A DNA stretch of 5,871 nucleotides from Candidatus Shapirobacteria bacterium. Lineage in GTDB: Bacteria; Patescibacteriota; Microgenomatia; UBA12405; JAUWLS01. The DNA is taken from the NCBI GenBank assembly GCA_030667285.1, contig DAOUWE010000033.1, positions 1 to 5,871 on the forward strand, written 5' to 3'. The notes beneath the pieces were generated by a model. The model made no database searches, was not told the DNA's origin, and was given only the letters and a program-made list of their open reading frames with translations. Below, piece after piece: positions 1 through 4,891 of this stretch; positions within the stretch are counted from its first letter, which is position 1; every line of letters begins with the position of its first letter. The translations under genes were made by a program, and so were the position numbers.

Positions 1-75
1 GTGATTTGAGAGGCAGAAATTCAACCCGAGTCTGAACAATCAGGGCTGGTTCTGGGAGCTGATGCCAGGCCGATT

Positions 76-444
76 TTGTTAAAGGAATACCTTTTGAAAT
101 ATAAATCGCCGTTGGTTGCTTATTCGGATTTGATTTTTGAATTGTCGCAGAAACATGGGATTGATTATCGGTTGATTGTTGCGATTGCTCAGCAGGAGTC
201 AAACCTGTGCAAGAAAACACCCCCTGATTGCAATAATTGCTGGGGGTATGGAATTCACTCAAAAGGGACACTGTGTTTTGATTCTTATGAGATGGCCCTG
301 GAGAGTTATGCAGCCTATCTTAAAGAAGAGTATTTTGATAAGGGCTACAGGACACCGGAAGAGATTATGAAAAAATATGCCCCCTACTCTGACTCCTGGG
401 CTTTTGGAGTCAGACAGTTTTTGGGTGATATTGAAAAGAAATAA
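76..444 (+). CDS. Lysozyme-like (transglycosylase-fold) protein, 5' end uncertain
   Basis: This is probably a small peptidoglycan-cleaving or glucosaminidase-like domain acting outside the cell. Counting from the TTG at 76, the protein is 122 residues. Helix-rich sequence leads to AIAQQESNL, where E41 is the likely catalytic glutamate, followed by an NCWGYGIHSKGTL segment (54-66) and a TPEEIMKKYAP segment. Four cysteines (C45, C52, C55, C67) flank the presumed active site and could form disulfides, which would fit an exported protein. No signal peptide is visible. The frame stays open back to a TGA at 7-9, and the upstream residues, including LVLGADARPILLKEY, still look like family sequence. 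The TTG therefore looks like a minimal start rather than the true one, so the gene may be 5'-truncated, frameshifted or interrupted. The methyltransferase start follows its stop by 5 nt, suggesting one transcript. The fold call is from motif recognition; the substrate is unknown. Confidence 0.72.
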   Translation: MLKEYLLKYKSPLVAYSDLIFELSQKHGIDYRLIVAIAQQESNLCKKTPPDCNNCWGYGIHSKGTLCFDSYEMALESYAAYLKEEYFDKGYRTPEEIMKKYAPYSDSWAFGVRQFLGDIEKK

Positions 445-449
445 ACGAT

Positions 450-1226
450 ATGAGCGTGTACTATGATGATCCCGGCTATAATTATGAGGGCTATTGGCAA
501 GGAAGAGAATATGAGTCCAAAGTGGACAAGACGGTTTTGAAGAGAATGCTCGATTTGATTAAAAACAAGAAAGAGATGAAGGTAGTTGAGGTGGGTGCGG
601 GGTTTGGACGATTAGTGGAGGTTTATCTTGACATGTTTCGCAAGATTTTATTGGTGGATCCTTCTCGGAAACTTCTTTCTCTGGCGGAAGCTAAGTTTAA
701 ATCTTTTTCACAGGTAGAATGCAGAGAAGGGGGCTTGGAAAAGATTCCTTGTAAAACAAGATCAGTAGATGTGGTTTTGGTAATAAGAGTCTTACACCAT
801 GTTGAAAATTTAGATTTGGTTTTTGCGGAGGTGAACAGGGTTTTGAAAAAGAAGGGATATTTGGTGTTGGAATATCCGAACAAAGTTAATCTTTTGGGTA
901 GATTAAGGGCTTTTTTCAAAAGAGATTTTGGTTATCTCAAGAGCGAGGGGGTGGTTGATAAAAGATCTTTTAAGAACGTGATTGGCGGGAGCATTCCTTT
1001 TAATAATTATCATCCGAAGGCGATAACTAGGAAGTTAAAAAGGGCGGGTTTTGAGGTGAAAAAGGTAATTTCGGCTTCGTATTTTAGGCGAGATTATCTA
1101 AAGAAAGTCTTGCCAGGGTCTGTTTTGTCAACAGGAGAAAGAGTTTTGCAGGCTTTTTTGTCAGGGCTTTGGCTGGGGCCTAGTAATTTTGTTTTGGTTC
1201 AAAAAAAGAGGAAGGTTTTGTACTAG
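450..1226 (+). CDS. Class I SAM-dependent methyltransferase
   Basis: This 258-residue protein has the order of a Methyltransf_11-type Rossmann fold. The glycine-rich SAM loop EVGAGFGR is at 47-54. An acidic residue ends the second strand (LLVDP, D70), as expected for binding the ribose hydroxyls of SAM. The strand IV region SVDVVLVIRVLHHV is at 105-118. The strand V region YLVLEYPN is at 137-144. The C-terminal 110 residues are basic and include YHPKAITRKLKRAGF (187-201), a layout common in methyltransferases that act on small molecules, lipids or glycans. There is no transmembrane segment, so it is probably cytoplasmic. The ATG at 450 lies 5 nt after the stop of the lysozyme-like gene. The upstream sequence is A-rich without a clear Shine-Dalgarno site, so translational coupling is plausible. 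The acceptor molecule cannot be told from the sequence. The fold is secure; the role in the cell is not. Confidence 0.9.
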   Translation: MSVYYDDPGYNYEGYWQGREYESKVDKTVLKRMLDLIKNKKEMKVVEVGAGFGRLVEVYLDMFRKILLVDPSRKLLSLAEAKFKSFSQVECREGGLEKIPCKTRSVDVVLVIRVLHHVENLDLVFAEVNRVLKKKGYLVLEYPNKVNLLGRLRAFFKRDFGYLKSEGVVDKRSFKNVIGGSIPFNNYHPKAITRKLKRAGFEVKKVISASYFRRDYLKKVLPGSVLSTGERVLQAFLSGLWLGPSNFVLVQKKRKVLY

Positions 1227-1227
1227 T

Positions 1228-1256
1228 TTGACATTCTTTGTTGCTGATGATACATT
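1228..1256 (+). promoter_or_regulatory. Near-consensus promoter P1 upstream of efp
   Basis: A perfect -35 box TTGACA (1228-1233) is followed by exactly 17 bp and a -10 box TACATT (1251-1256, 4 of 6 consensus). The -10 is preceded by TGA, which gives an extended -10. The predicted start is near 1263. It begins 2 nt after the methyltransferase stop codon. Its transcript would meet the hairpin at 1266-1302 almost at once. Confidence 0.65.
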
Positions 1257-1265
1257 ATAAGATAG

Positions 1266-1309
1266 ATCCCGGGGTGGCTCCTCTAAAGTGTTACTCTGGG
1301 GTTTTTTTT
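1266..1309 (+). terminator. Intrinsic terminator-like hairpin with T8 tract
   Basis: Bases 1266-1278 can pair without interruption with 1290-1302. This gives a 13-bp stem that includes five G-U pairs, with an 11-nt loop (1279-1289). Eight T bases follow directly (1302-1309). Because of the G-U pairs, the hairpin forms well only in + strand RNA. It could end transcription of the lysozyme-like/methyltransferase unit, attenuate transcripts from the promoter at 1228-1256, or do both. Confidence 0.7.
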
Positions 1310-1317
1310 GTTACAAT
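1309..1317 (+). promoter_or_regulatory. Extended -10 (P2) just upstream of the efp ATG
   Basis: TGT plus TACAAT (the hexamer at 1312-1317, 5 of 6 consensus) forms an extended -10 box. Eight nucleotides separate it from the ATG at 1326, so a transcript would start at or within about 2 nt of the initiation codon. No good -35 is seen at 16-18 bp. There is no purine-rich Shine-Dalgarno site between the box and the ATG, which suits a leaderless message. Confidence 0.4.
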
Positions 1318-1325
1318 TCCCTGTT

Positions 1326-1889
1326 ATGTCTACCATTTCAACAGCAGATTTTAAAAAAGGAATTTATATTAATTTTCGGGACGAGCCTTATCAGATAGTT
1401 AGTTATAAGTTCACTTCTCCCGGGAAGGGTTCGGCTTTTTACAAAGTTAAATTGAGGAGCTTGTCGACCAGGAGAATTATAGAATTTACTTTTAAGTCCG
1501 GTGAAAAAGTGGAAGAGGTTTATGTAGAAACCAAGGAATTGCAGTATCTTTATAGTGACGCAAAAGTTTGTACTTTCATGCATCCAAGAACTTTTGACCA
1601 GTATGAGATTCCGATTTCGGTATTGGGAAATGATTTTGTTTATTTAATAGAGGGAACGAATTGCAGAGTGCAGTTTTATGAGGAAGAGGCGGTGGGTATT
1701 ACTTTGCCTAAAAAAGTGACACTGGAGGTGGTGGAAACAGAAGCGGCGGTGAAAGGAGATACAGTAGCGGGAGTGATGAAAGAGGCGATTACAAATACCG
1801 GAGCAAAGGCACAAGTCCCCTTGTTTGTGAAGAAGGGCGATCGAGTGATAATTAGCACAGAAACCGGTGAGTATTTGTCTAGAGGGTGA
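1326..1889 (+). CDS. efp: Translation elongation factor P
   Basis: EF-P binds between the P and E sites of the ribosome and relieves stalling at proline runs. The 187-residue length and three-domain order are normal for the family. The N-terminal KOW-like domain (about 1-64) carries the loop SPGKGSAF (31-38), in which K34 aligns with the lysine at the functional tip of E. coli EF-P. OB domain II spans about 65-127. OB domain III (about 130-187) contains the signature VKGDT, then QVPLFVKKGD and the ending GEYLSRG. The ATG at 1326 gives MSTISTADFKKG, matching the usual N-terminus; an upstream in-frame TTG at 1308 lies at the edge of the T-tract and is not credible. No Shine-Dalgarno site is visible. 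No modification enzyme (EpmA/EpmB or EarP type) lies in the window, so whether K34 is modified is unknown. Its last 11 bp overlap the end of the convergent membrane-protein gene. Confidence 0.97.
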   Translation: MSTISTADFKKGIYINFRDEPYQIVSYKFTSPGKGSAFYKVKLRSLSTRRIIEFTFKSGEKVEEVYVETKELQYLYSDAKVCTFMHPRTFDQYEIPISVLGNDFVYLIEGTNCRVQFYEEEAVGITLPKKVTLEVVETEAAVKGDTVAGVMKEAITNTGAKAQVPLFVKKGDRVIISTETGEYLSRG

Positions 1890-2145
1890 TGTCGAGGGAG
1901 ATGTTTGGCAGAGAGAGGGTTTGTTTGTTTTGAATTTCTTGTTGAATGCTTTCAATTTCTTGGTCTAGGTTGTTTGTTTTCGGAGTGCCTGTGATTTGAG
2001 TTTCTTGAACGGGGGCAGGAGTAATGGTGCCCCCTGGTTCTTTTTGGCTTTGAGGTTTCAAGAGCAAAGAGAGGACGGCAAGGAAAACCAGAACAGAGAT
2101 TAGGACAGAGAGAGCGAGAAAAAGCTTGTTAGGTTTTTTCTTCAA
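1879..2145 (-). CDS. Small single-pass membrane protein, uncharacterised
   Basis: I do not recognise a family. From the TTG at 2145-2143 the product is 88 residues. It has a basic N-terminus (KKKPNK), one hydrophobic helix (about 8-29), a Pro/Thr/Gln-rich linker (30-58) and a short heptad-like helix (about 59-76) before a hydrophobic tail. The positive residues before the helix predict the C-terminus outside the cell. The start is uncertain. The frame is open up to a stop at 2260-2262, and the added residues are Pro/Thr-rich like the linker, so they may be translated as a cytoplasmic tail. The only common start codon in that stretch is the TTG. An ATA or ATT (2223-2218) overlaps the stop codon of the preceding gene and has AAGGGA upstream. 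The gene follows the helical secreted protein on the same strand and is probably co-transcribed with it. Its 3' end overlaps efp by 11 bp. Confidence 0.7.
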   Translation of the reverse strand: MKKKPNKLFLALSVLISVLVFLAVLSLLLKPQSQKEPGGTITPAPVQETQITGTPKTNNLDQEIESIQQEIQNKQTLSLPNISLDITL

Positions 2146-2219
2146 AAGAGTTTTTTCTTGAGGAAGAGATTGATCTGGGGCCGGTACTGGAGTGGTGGTT
2201 GGCTGGTCGATGGTTTGAA

Positions 2220-2999
2220 TTATTGGTTTTCCCTTTTTAGTAATAGAAGAGCTTTGATTTCAATTATATTTTTGAGGATTTTTTCTTGTGTGTTTTGGGA
2301 TTGTTCTAGAAAACCGAGACTTTTGGAGAATGTTTTTTGGTAAGAAGTTGAAAACGATTCTGTTTGGTTTGAGATCGAGAGTGCCTGGTTGATTTCTCCA
2401 TTGGCTTTTTGAACGTCTTGTCTGGTTTGGCTTAGCCAAGATTCTCTGGCCGGGTTTGGGATGGGATCACTGCTTAGGGTTTCAAGCAGATTGTTAATTT
2501 TTTCAAGTGTAGCCAAAAGCCGGTTAGCCTCTGATCGAATTTGGGATTGGTAGGCTAATTCCTGGAGAGGTTCGTAGATTTCAAGAAAATCCTCATTGTT
2601 TTTTTCAATGTCCTCTATGGTTTTCGAGCTTTTGTTTTTTGTGGACAGTAGGTCTAATTTTTTTATTTGCTCGTTTATGTTTTGGAAAGTGATTTGGGTT
2701 TCGGTGGGACTTGAGTTTTGATGAGCCTGCAAGTTTTCTTTTAGAATAGCCAGAAATGTTTTAACAGTGTTTATACGGCTTATTTGTGCTTCCCTGGCGT
2801 GTTGGATGGCCAGCTCTTTGGTGTTTAGGGTGGAGTGTTTAAAGTAAGCTTGACGACTTTGTTGAAATTGAGAGTAGATTTGTTGGTAGACGCTGAAAGC
2901 ATGATTGTAGTCGTTTCGGGATTGTTGGTTTTGAGCTAGGATTTCAGGAAGATGAAAGAAAGAGGTTAGGAATAGTAGAGAAGCGATTAATAAGGGCAC
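2220..2999 (-). CDS. Secreted or membrane-anchored all-helical protein, uncharacterised
   Basis: This 259-residue product starts at the GTG at 2999-2997. It opens with a hydrophobic stretch (about 2-22, PLLIASLLFLTSFFHLPEIL) ending in LAQ, which reads as a signal peptide or N-terminal anchor. The n-region lacks the usual positive charge. The rest (about 24-259) is rich in Gln, Asn, Ser, Glu and Lys, almost free of Gly and Pro, and predicted as long helices or coiled coil, for example NDYNHAFSVYQQIYSQFQQS. Similar coiled-coil exported proteins are, from memory, common in Microgenomates, but none has a function I can name. Reading further upstream in frame would run through tRNA-Leu, so the longer GTG start at 3086 is rejected; the GTG at 2999 is the only common start codon between the tRNA and the hydrophobic stretch. 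A TATACT box sits 6 nt before it. It probably shares a transcript with the small membrane protein downstream, and the two may be partners. Confidence 0.75.
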   Translation of the reverse strand: MPLLIASLLFLTSFFHLPEILAQNQQSRNDYNHAFSVYQQIYSQFQQSRQAYFKHSTLNTKELAIQHAREAQISRINTVKTFLAILKENLQAHQNSSPTETQITFQNINEQIKKLDLLSTKNKSSKTIEDIEKNNEDFLEIYEPLQELAYQSQIRSEANRLLATLEKINNLLETLSSDPIPNPARESWLSQTRQDVQKANGEINQALSISNQTESFSTSYQKTFSKSLGFLEQSQNTQEKILKNIIEIKALLLLKRENQ

Positions 3000-3005
3000 A
3001 GAACA

Positions 3006-3011
3006 AGTATA
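3006..3011 (-). promoter_or_regulatory. -10 box (TATACT) directly before the helical-protein gene
   Basis: Read on the - strand, TATACT (5 of 6 consensus) ends 6 nt before the GTG start at 2999, so the predicted transcript start is the G of the start codon. No clear -35 is seen. The gene could also be reached by read-through from the tRNA-Leu promoter. Confidence 0.4.
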
Positions 3012-3043
3012 AACTTTCTTGAGCCAAAAACCTAGATTTTTAG

Positions 3044-3127
3044 TGCCGGAAGTGGGAGTTGAACCCACACCTCCTTTCGGAGACACGGTCCTAAACCGTG
3101 CGCGTCTGCCAATTCCGCCATCCCGGC
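3044..3127 (-). tRNA. tRNA-Leu(TAG)
   Basis: This is an 84-nt type II tRNA on the - strand. The acceptor GCCGGGA pairs with TTCCGGC (one G-U) and the discriminator is A. The D region starts with GGCGGAATTGGCAGAC. The anticodon loop is TTTAGGA, giving anticodon TAG (reads CUA and probably other CUN codons). A long variable arm (CTCC-GAAA-GGAG) supports leucine, and the T loop is TTCAACT. The CCA tail is not encoded. It is transcribed divergently from the three other tRNAs and lies 44 nt upstream of the helical-protein gene. Confidence 0.95.
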
Positions 3128-3134
3128 ATGTAGT

Positions 3135-3163
3135 TTGTTAAAATAGGCTTCGCTTATTATACA
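3135..3163 (+). promoter_or_regulatory. Possible promoter of the + strand tRNA cluster
   Basis: TTGTTA (3135-3140) lies 17 bp before TATACA (3158-3163); each matches 4 of 6 consensus bases. The -10 overlaps the - strand TATAAT, so the two directions may compete. An alternative -10 is TAAAAT at 3182-3187, closer to the first tRNA but without a -35. Confidence 0.35.
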
Positions 3164-3188
3164 ATCTAGTAGCGGGGATGTTAAAATA
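3136..3188. repeat. Direct repeat of TGTTAAAATA in the tRNA divergent promoter
   Basis: TGTTAAAATA occurs at 3136-3145 and again at 3179-3188, 43 bp apart start to start. The second copy contains the - strand -35 box and the first overlaps the proposed + strand -35. It may be a regulatory repeat or chance in AT-rich DNA. Confidence 0.35.
3156..3184 (-). promoter_or_regulatory. Promoter of tRNA-Leu
   Basis: On the - strand, TTAACA (3184-3179, 5 of 6 for a -35) is separated by exactly 17 bp from a perfect TATAAT (3161-3156). The predicted start is near 3149, leaving a leader of about 22 nt before tRNA-Leu. Confidence 0.75.
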
Positions 3189-3208
3189 CCACGCAGTTTG
3201 AAAGCCAG

Positions 3209-3285
3209 GTCCCCATAGCTCAGGTGGATAGAGCGTCTCCCTTCTAAGGAGAAGGTCGTAGGTTCGAGTCCTACTGGGGATACCA
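3209..3285 (+). tRNA. tRNA-Arg(TCT), CCA encoded
   Basis: The acceptor GTCCCCA pairs with TGGGGAT (terminal G-U) and the discriminator is A. CCA is encoded at 3283-3285, the only one of the four tRNAs here to carry it. The D loop contains GGATA, placing an A at about position 20, a known arginine identity feature. The anticodon stem TCTCC/GGAGA encloses the loop CTTCTAA, giving anticodon TCT, which reads AGA and AGG. The T arm is GTAGG-TTCGAGT-CCTAC. Confidence 0.95.
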
Positions 3286-3302
3286 GCATCCCGACTTTTT
3301 GT

Positions 3303-3375
3303 GCTCCAGTAGCTCAATGGATAGAGCGCCTGTCTTCGGAACAGGAGGTTGTAGGTTCGAGTCCTACCTGGAGTA
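3303..3375 (+). tRNA. tRNA-Arg(TCG)
   Basis: The acceptor GCTCCAG pairs with CTGGAGT and the discriminator is A; CCA is not encoded. The D loop again has GGATA (A near position 20), supporting arginine. The stem CCTGT/ACAGG encloses CTTCGGA, giving anticodon TCG, which reads CGA and possibly other CGN codons. The T arm (GTAGG-TTCGAGT-CCTAC) is identical to that of the preceding tRNA-Arg, suggesting common ancestry or conversion. It lies 17 nt after the first tRNA. Confidence 0.95.
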
Positions 3376-3380
3376 CATTG

Positions 3381-3453
3381 GGGCCGTTAGCTCAGTTGGT
3401 AGAGCATCCCGCTCTTAACGGGATTGTCACAGGTTCGAGTCCTGTACGGCTCA
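3381..3453 (+). tRNA. tRNA-Lys(CTT)
   Basis: The acceptor GGGCCGT pairs with ACGGCTC (one G-U) and the discriminator is A; CCA is not encoded. The stem TCCCG/CGGGA encloses CTCTTAA, giving anticodon CTT, specific for AAG. It follows tRNA-Arg(TCG) by 5 nt, so the three + strand tRNAs are very probably one transcript. A run of six T (3456-3461) follows and overlaps the end of the convergent glycoside-hydrolase gene; it may help end the tRNA transcript. Confidence 0.95.
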
Positions 3454-3459
3454 CATTTT

Positions 3460-4845
3460 TTAAATTTTGAAATTGGTGAAAAAGCCTTTTATTTTTTCTA
3501 GTATTCCGGTTTTGGGATGATAAAGACTGGTGTTCTGAAAGGGCAGATTGATACTTTGGATTTCTATGGGCGAGATTTTGTTCCAGCTAATGAATGATTT
3601 TCCGTCCCTTTTTTCATTTTCGATTTGGAAATAAAACTTGAAAGCATGGCTAGTATTAGGAATCACTCTTTCGTTTTCCGGAAGACATATTTTTTGAACG
3701 GTAATATTTGAAGTTGACTCTGAGTTGAGACAGAAAGGGTCTTCTCCCCAAATGGATTGACCGGTGTTTTTTAGAGTAATGGTTCCTTGGTGACTTTTTT
3801 CGGAAAGTACGAAAAGAGGAAGATGATATTTTTCCATTTGCCAGGAAGTGGTTTGTTCCGGTTTGTTTTTTTGTTTTGGTAAATCAACAAGGACTTGGTA
3901 TTCGGGATAGAGCTTTTCTTCTTTGTCTAGCCAAGAAAAATGATCAAACGGAGGGTAGGGGTAATTAAAGATGAAGGGAGTGACGGCCTGAATCCGAGCG
4001 TCTTTTTGCCAGATATTTAAAGCCTGAACTAGAAAGTCAGCGGCGGTTTTGGCAGTATAATAGTCGTTATTTTTAGTCTCCCCTTCTCGGTGGGGCCATC
4101 CGGTTTCGGTGATGAAGACAGGATATTCCTTGTTAACACCAAGGGTTTTTAGAAAGTCGAGTTCGTGCTGGTAGCCTTGTATGCTGGTTGGTCCGGTATC
4201 GTTTGGTGTTCCAATATAGCCGCGGTTAGGATAAGAATGAGAAGAAAGGGCGTCGAAAAGGTCAAAAACCTGAGGATCGTATTGATGAACAGAGCGATAG
4301 TAATCAAGAGCATTTTGATATTGAGTTTTTTGATTAGGGGCGGCAAGGTCCAGGCCTGGGGAGAGCAGATAAAATTCGTCATTTTTTTCCTTGAAGGATT
4401 GGTGGGTATAAACGGCGATTTCGGCAAAAGATTGAGGATTTACTTCTCCACCCCACTCATCCGACCTGTTGACTTCGTTGAAGAGAATTATGTGCTGTCT
4501 TTTGGTGGGCCAGTTTAGATTGTTTAAAAAAGAACTGAACTGATCGATGTGTTCTTTTTTGGGTTGAATCCAAGCTCCTTGATCCAGATGAGTTGCTAAT
4601 CTAACCAAAGGAATAATGTGTTTTTCTCGGCAGTCGTTGAAAAATGTTTGCCAGGCGTCAGGGTTGAGTTGGTCGAGCCGAATAACGATGGTGGCCCATC
4701 CCCAGTCCCCCTCGGGTGAATTGATGATGGGAGCCGTTTTTTGCAGGTCTTGAGGTTGAGTAAGATGTAGTCCAAAAATGTTTCTTTCTTGGGCGTGAGT
4801 TTTGACAGGGAAAAGGAAACATAAAAAGAGAATAAGAAAGAACAT
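3460..4845 (-). CDS. Secreted glycoside-hydrolase-like protein (clan GH-A type TIM barrel) with C-terminal beta domain
   Basis: This 461-residue protein starts at the ATG at 4845-4843. Residues 1-18 form a signal peptide (hydrophobic core, then KTHA before QE). Residues about 22-325 read as a (beta/alpha)8 barrel with the clan GH-A retaining pair. The acid/base is E124 in LFNEVN at the end of strand 4, and the nucleophile is E247 in FITETGWP at the end of strand 7. The segment SSHSYPNRGY (201-210) lies between them, as in GH5, GH17 and GH39 relatives. ETGWP recalls GH17 glucanases, but I cannot assign the family or substrate. Residues about 335-440 form a beta-rich domain with TLKNTGQSIW (357-366), resembling the Ig-like domains that follow such barrels. 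No C-terminal anchor is seen, so the protein is probably released or loosely held. A perfect TATAAT lies 6 nt before the ATG. Its 3' end nearly abuts tRNA-Lys, and it is divergent from the GTPase gene. Confidence 0.85.
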   Translation of the reverse strand: MFFLILFLCFLFPVKTHAQERNIFGLHLTQPQDLQKTAPIINSPEGDWGWATIVIRLDQLNPDAWQTFFNDCREKHIIPLVRLATHLDQGAWIQPKKEHIDQFSSFLNNLNWPTKRQHIILFNEVNRSDEWGGEVNPQSFAEIAVYTHQSFKEKNDEFYLLSPGLDLAAPNQKTQYQNALDYYRSVHQYDPQVFDLFDALSSHSYPNRGYIGTPNDTGPTSIQGYQHELDFLKTLGVNKEYPVFITETGWPHREGETKNNDYYTAKTAADFLVQALNIWQKDARIQAVTPFIFNYPYPPFDHFSWLDKEEKLYPEYQVLVDLPKQKNKPEQTTSWQMEKYHLPLFVLSEKSHQGTITLKNTGQSIWGEDPFCLNSESTSNITVQKICLPENERVIPNTSHAFKFYFQIENEKRDGKSFISWNKISPIEIQSINLPFQNTSLYHPKTGILEKIKGFFTNFKI

Positions 4846-4851
4846 GAATAT

Positions 4852-4857
4852 ATTATA
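4852..4857 (-). promoter_or_regulatory. -10 box (TATAAT) directly before the glycoside-hydrolase gene
   Basis: On the - strand a perfect TATAAT ends 6 nt before the ATG (ATATTC between), so the predicted transcript start is the A of the ATG. A weak -35, TTCTCA, lies 18 bp upstream. No Shine-Dalgarno site could fit. The whole divergent gap to the GTPase gene is only 46 bp. Confidence 0.55.
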
Positions 4858-4891
4858 CCCTTGGCTTTGTCTTTATGAGAAAATAGGGACT

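Noticed and set aside
7..9. TGA recoded as glycine, as in Gracilibacteria or Absconditabacteria
   Set aside because: efp ends at a TGA exactly at the expected family C-terminus and no other gene here has an in-frame TGA, so one TGA near the window edge is not evidence for recoding.
1308..1325. Upstream TTG start for efp
   Set aside because: The TTG is at the edge of the terminator T-tract; the ATG at 1326 gives the normal EF-P N-terminus.
1890..2000. Bidirectional terminator between the convergent efp and small membrane-protein genes
   Set aside because: The genes overlap by 11 bp and I found no GC-rich hairpin with a T-tract near either stop codon.
3026..3041. A5-CCTAGA-T5 as a terminator between tRNA-Leu and the helical-protein gene
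   Set aside because: The stem would be only five A-T pairs, too weak to call a terminator.
3000..3086. N-terminal extension of the helical protein to the GTG at 3086
   Set aside because: The extension lies mostly within tRNA-Leu; the signal-peptide-like stretch starts right at the GTG at 2999.
3032..3289. An 85-codon reading frame on the - strand over the tRNA region
   Set aside because: It is a translation of tRNA-Leu and antisense tRNA-Arg sequence, a well-known source of false proteins; both tRNAs fold properly.
4165..4518. 117-codon + strand frame inside the glycoside-hydrolase gene
   Set aside because: It is antisense to a gene with clear catalytic motifs, has no recognisable domain and no initiation signals; treated as a shadow, like other frames at 176-370, 623-919, 1338-1583, 1644-1955, 2158-2343 and 4149-4427.
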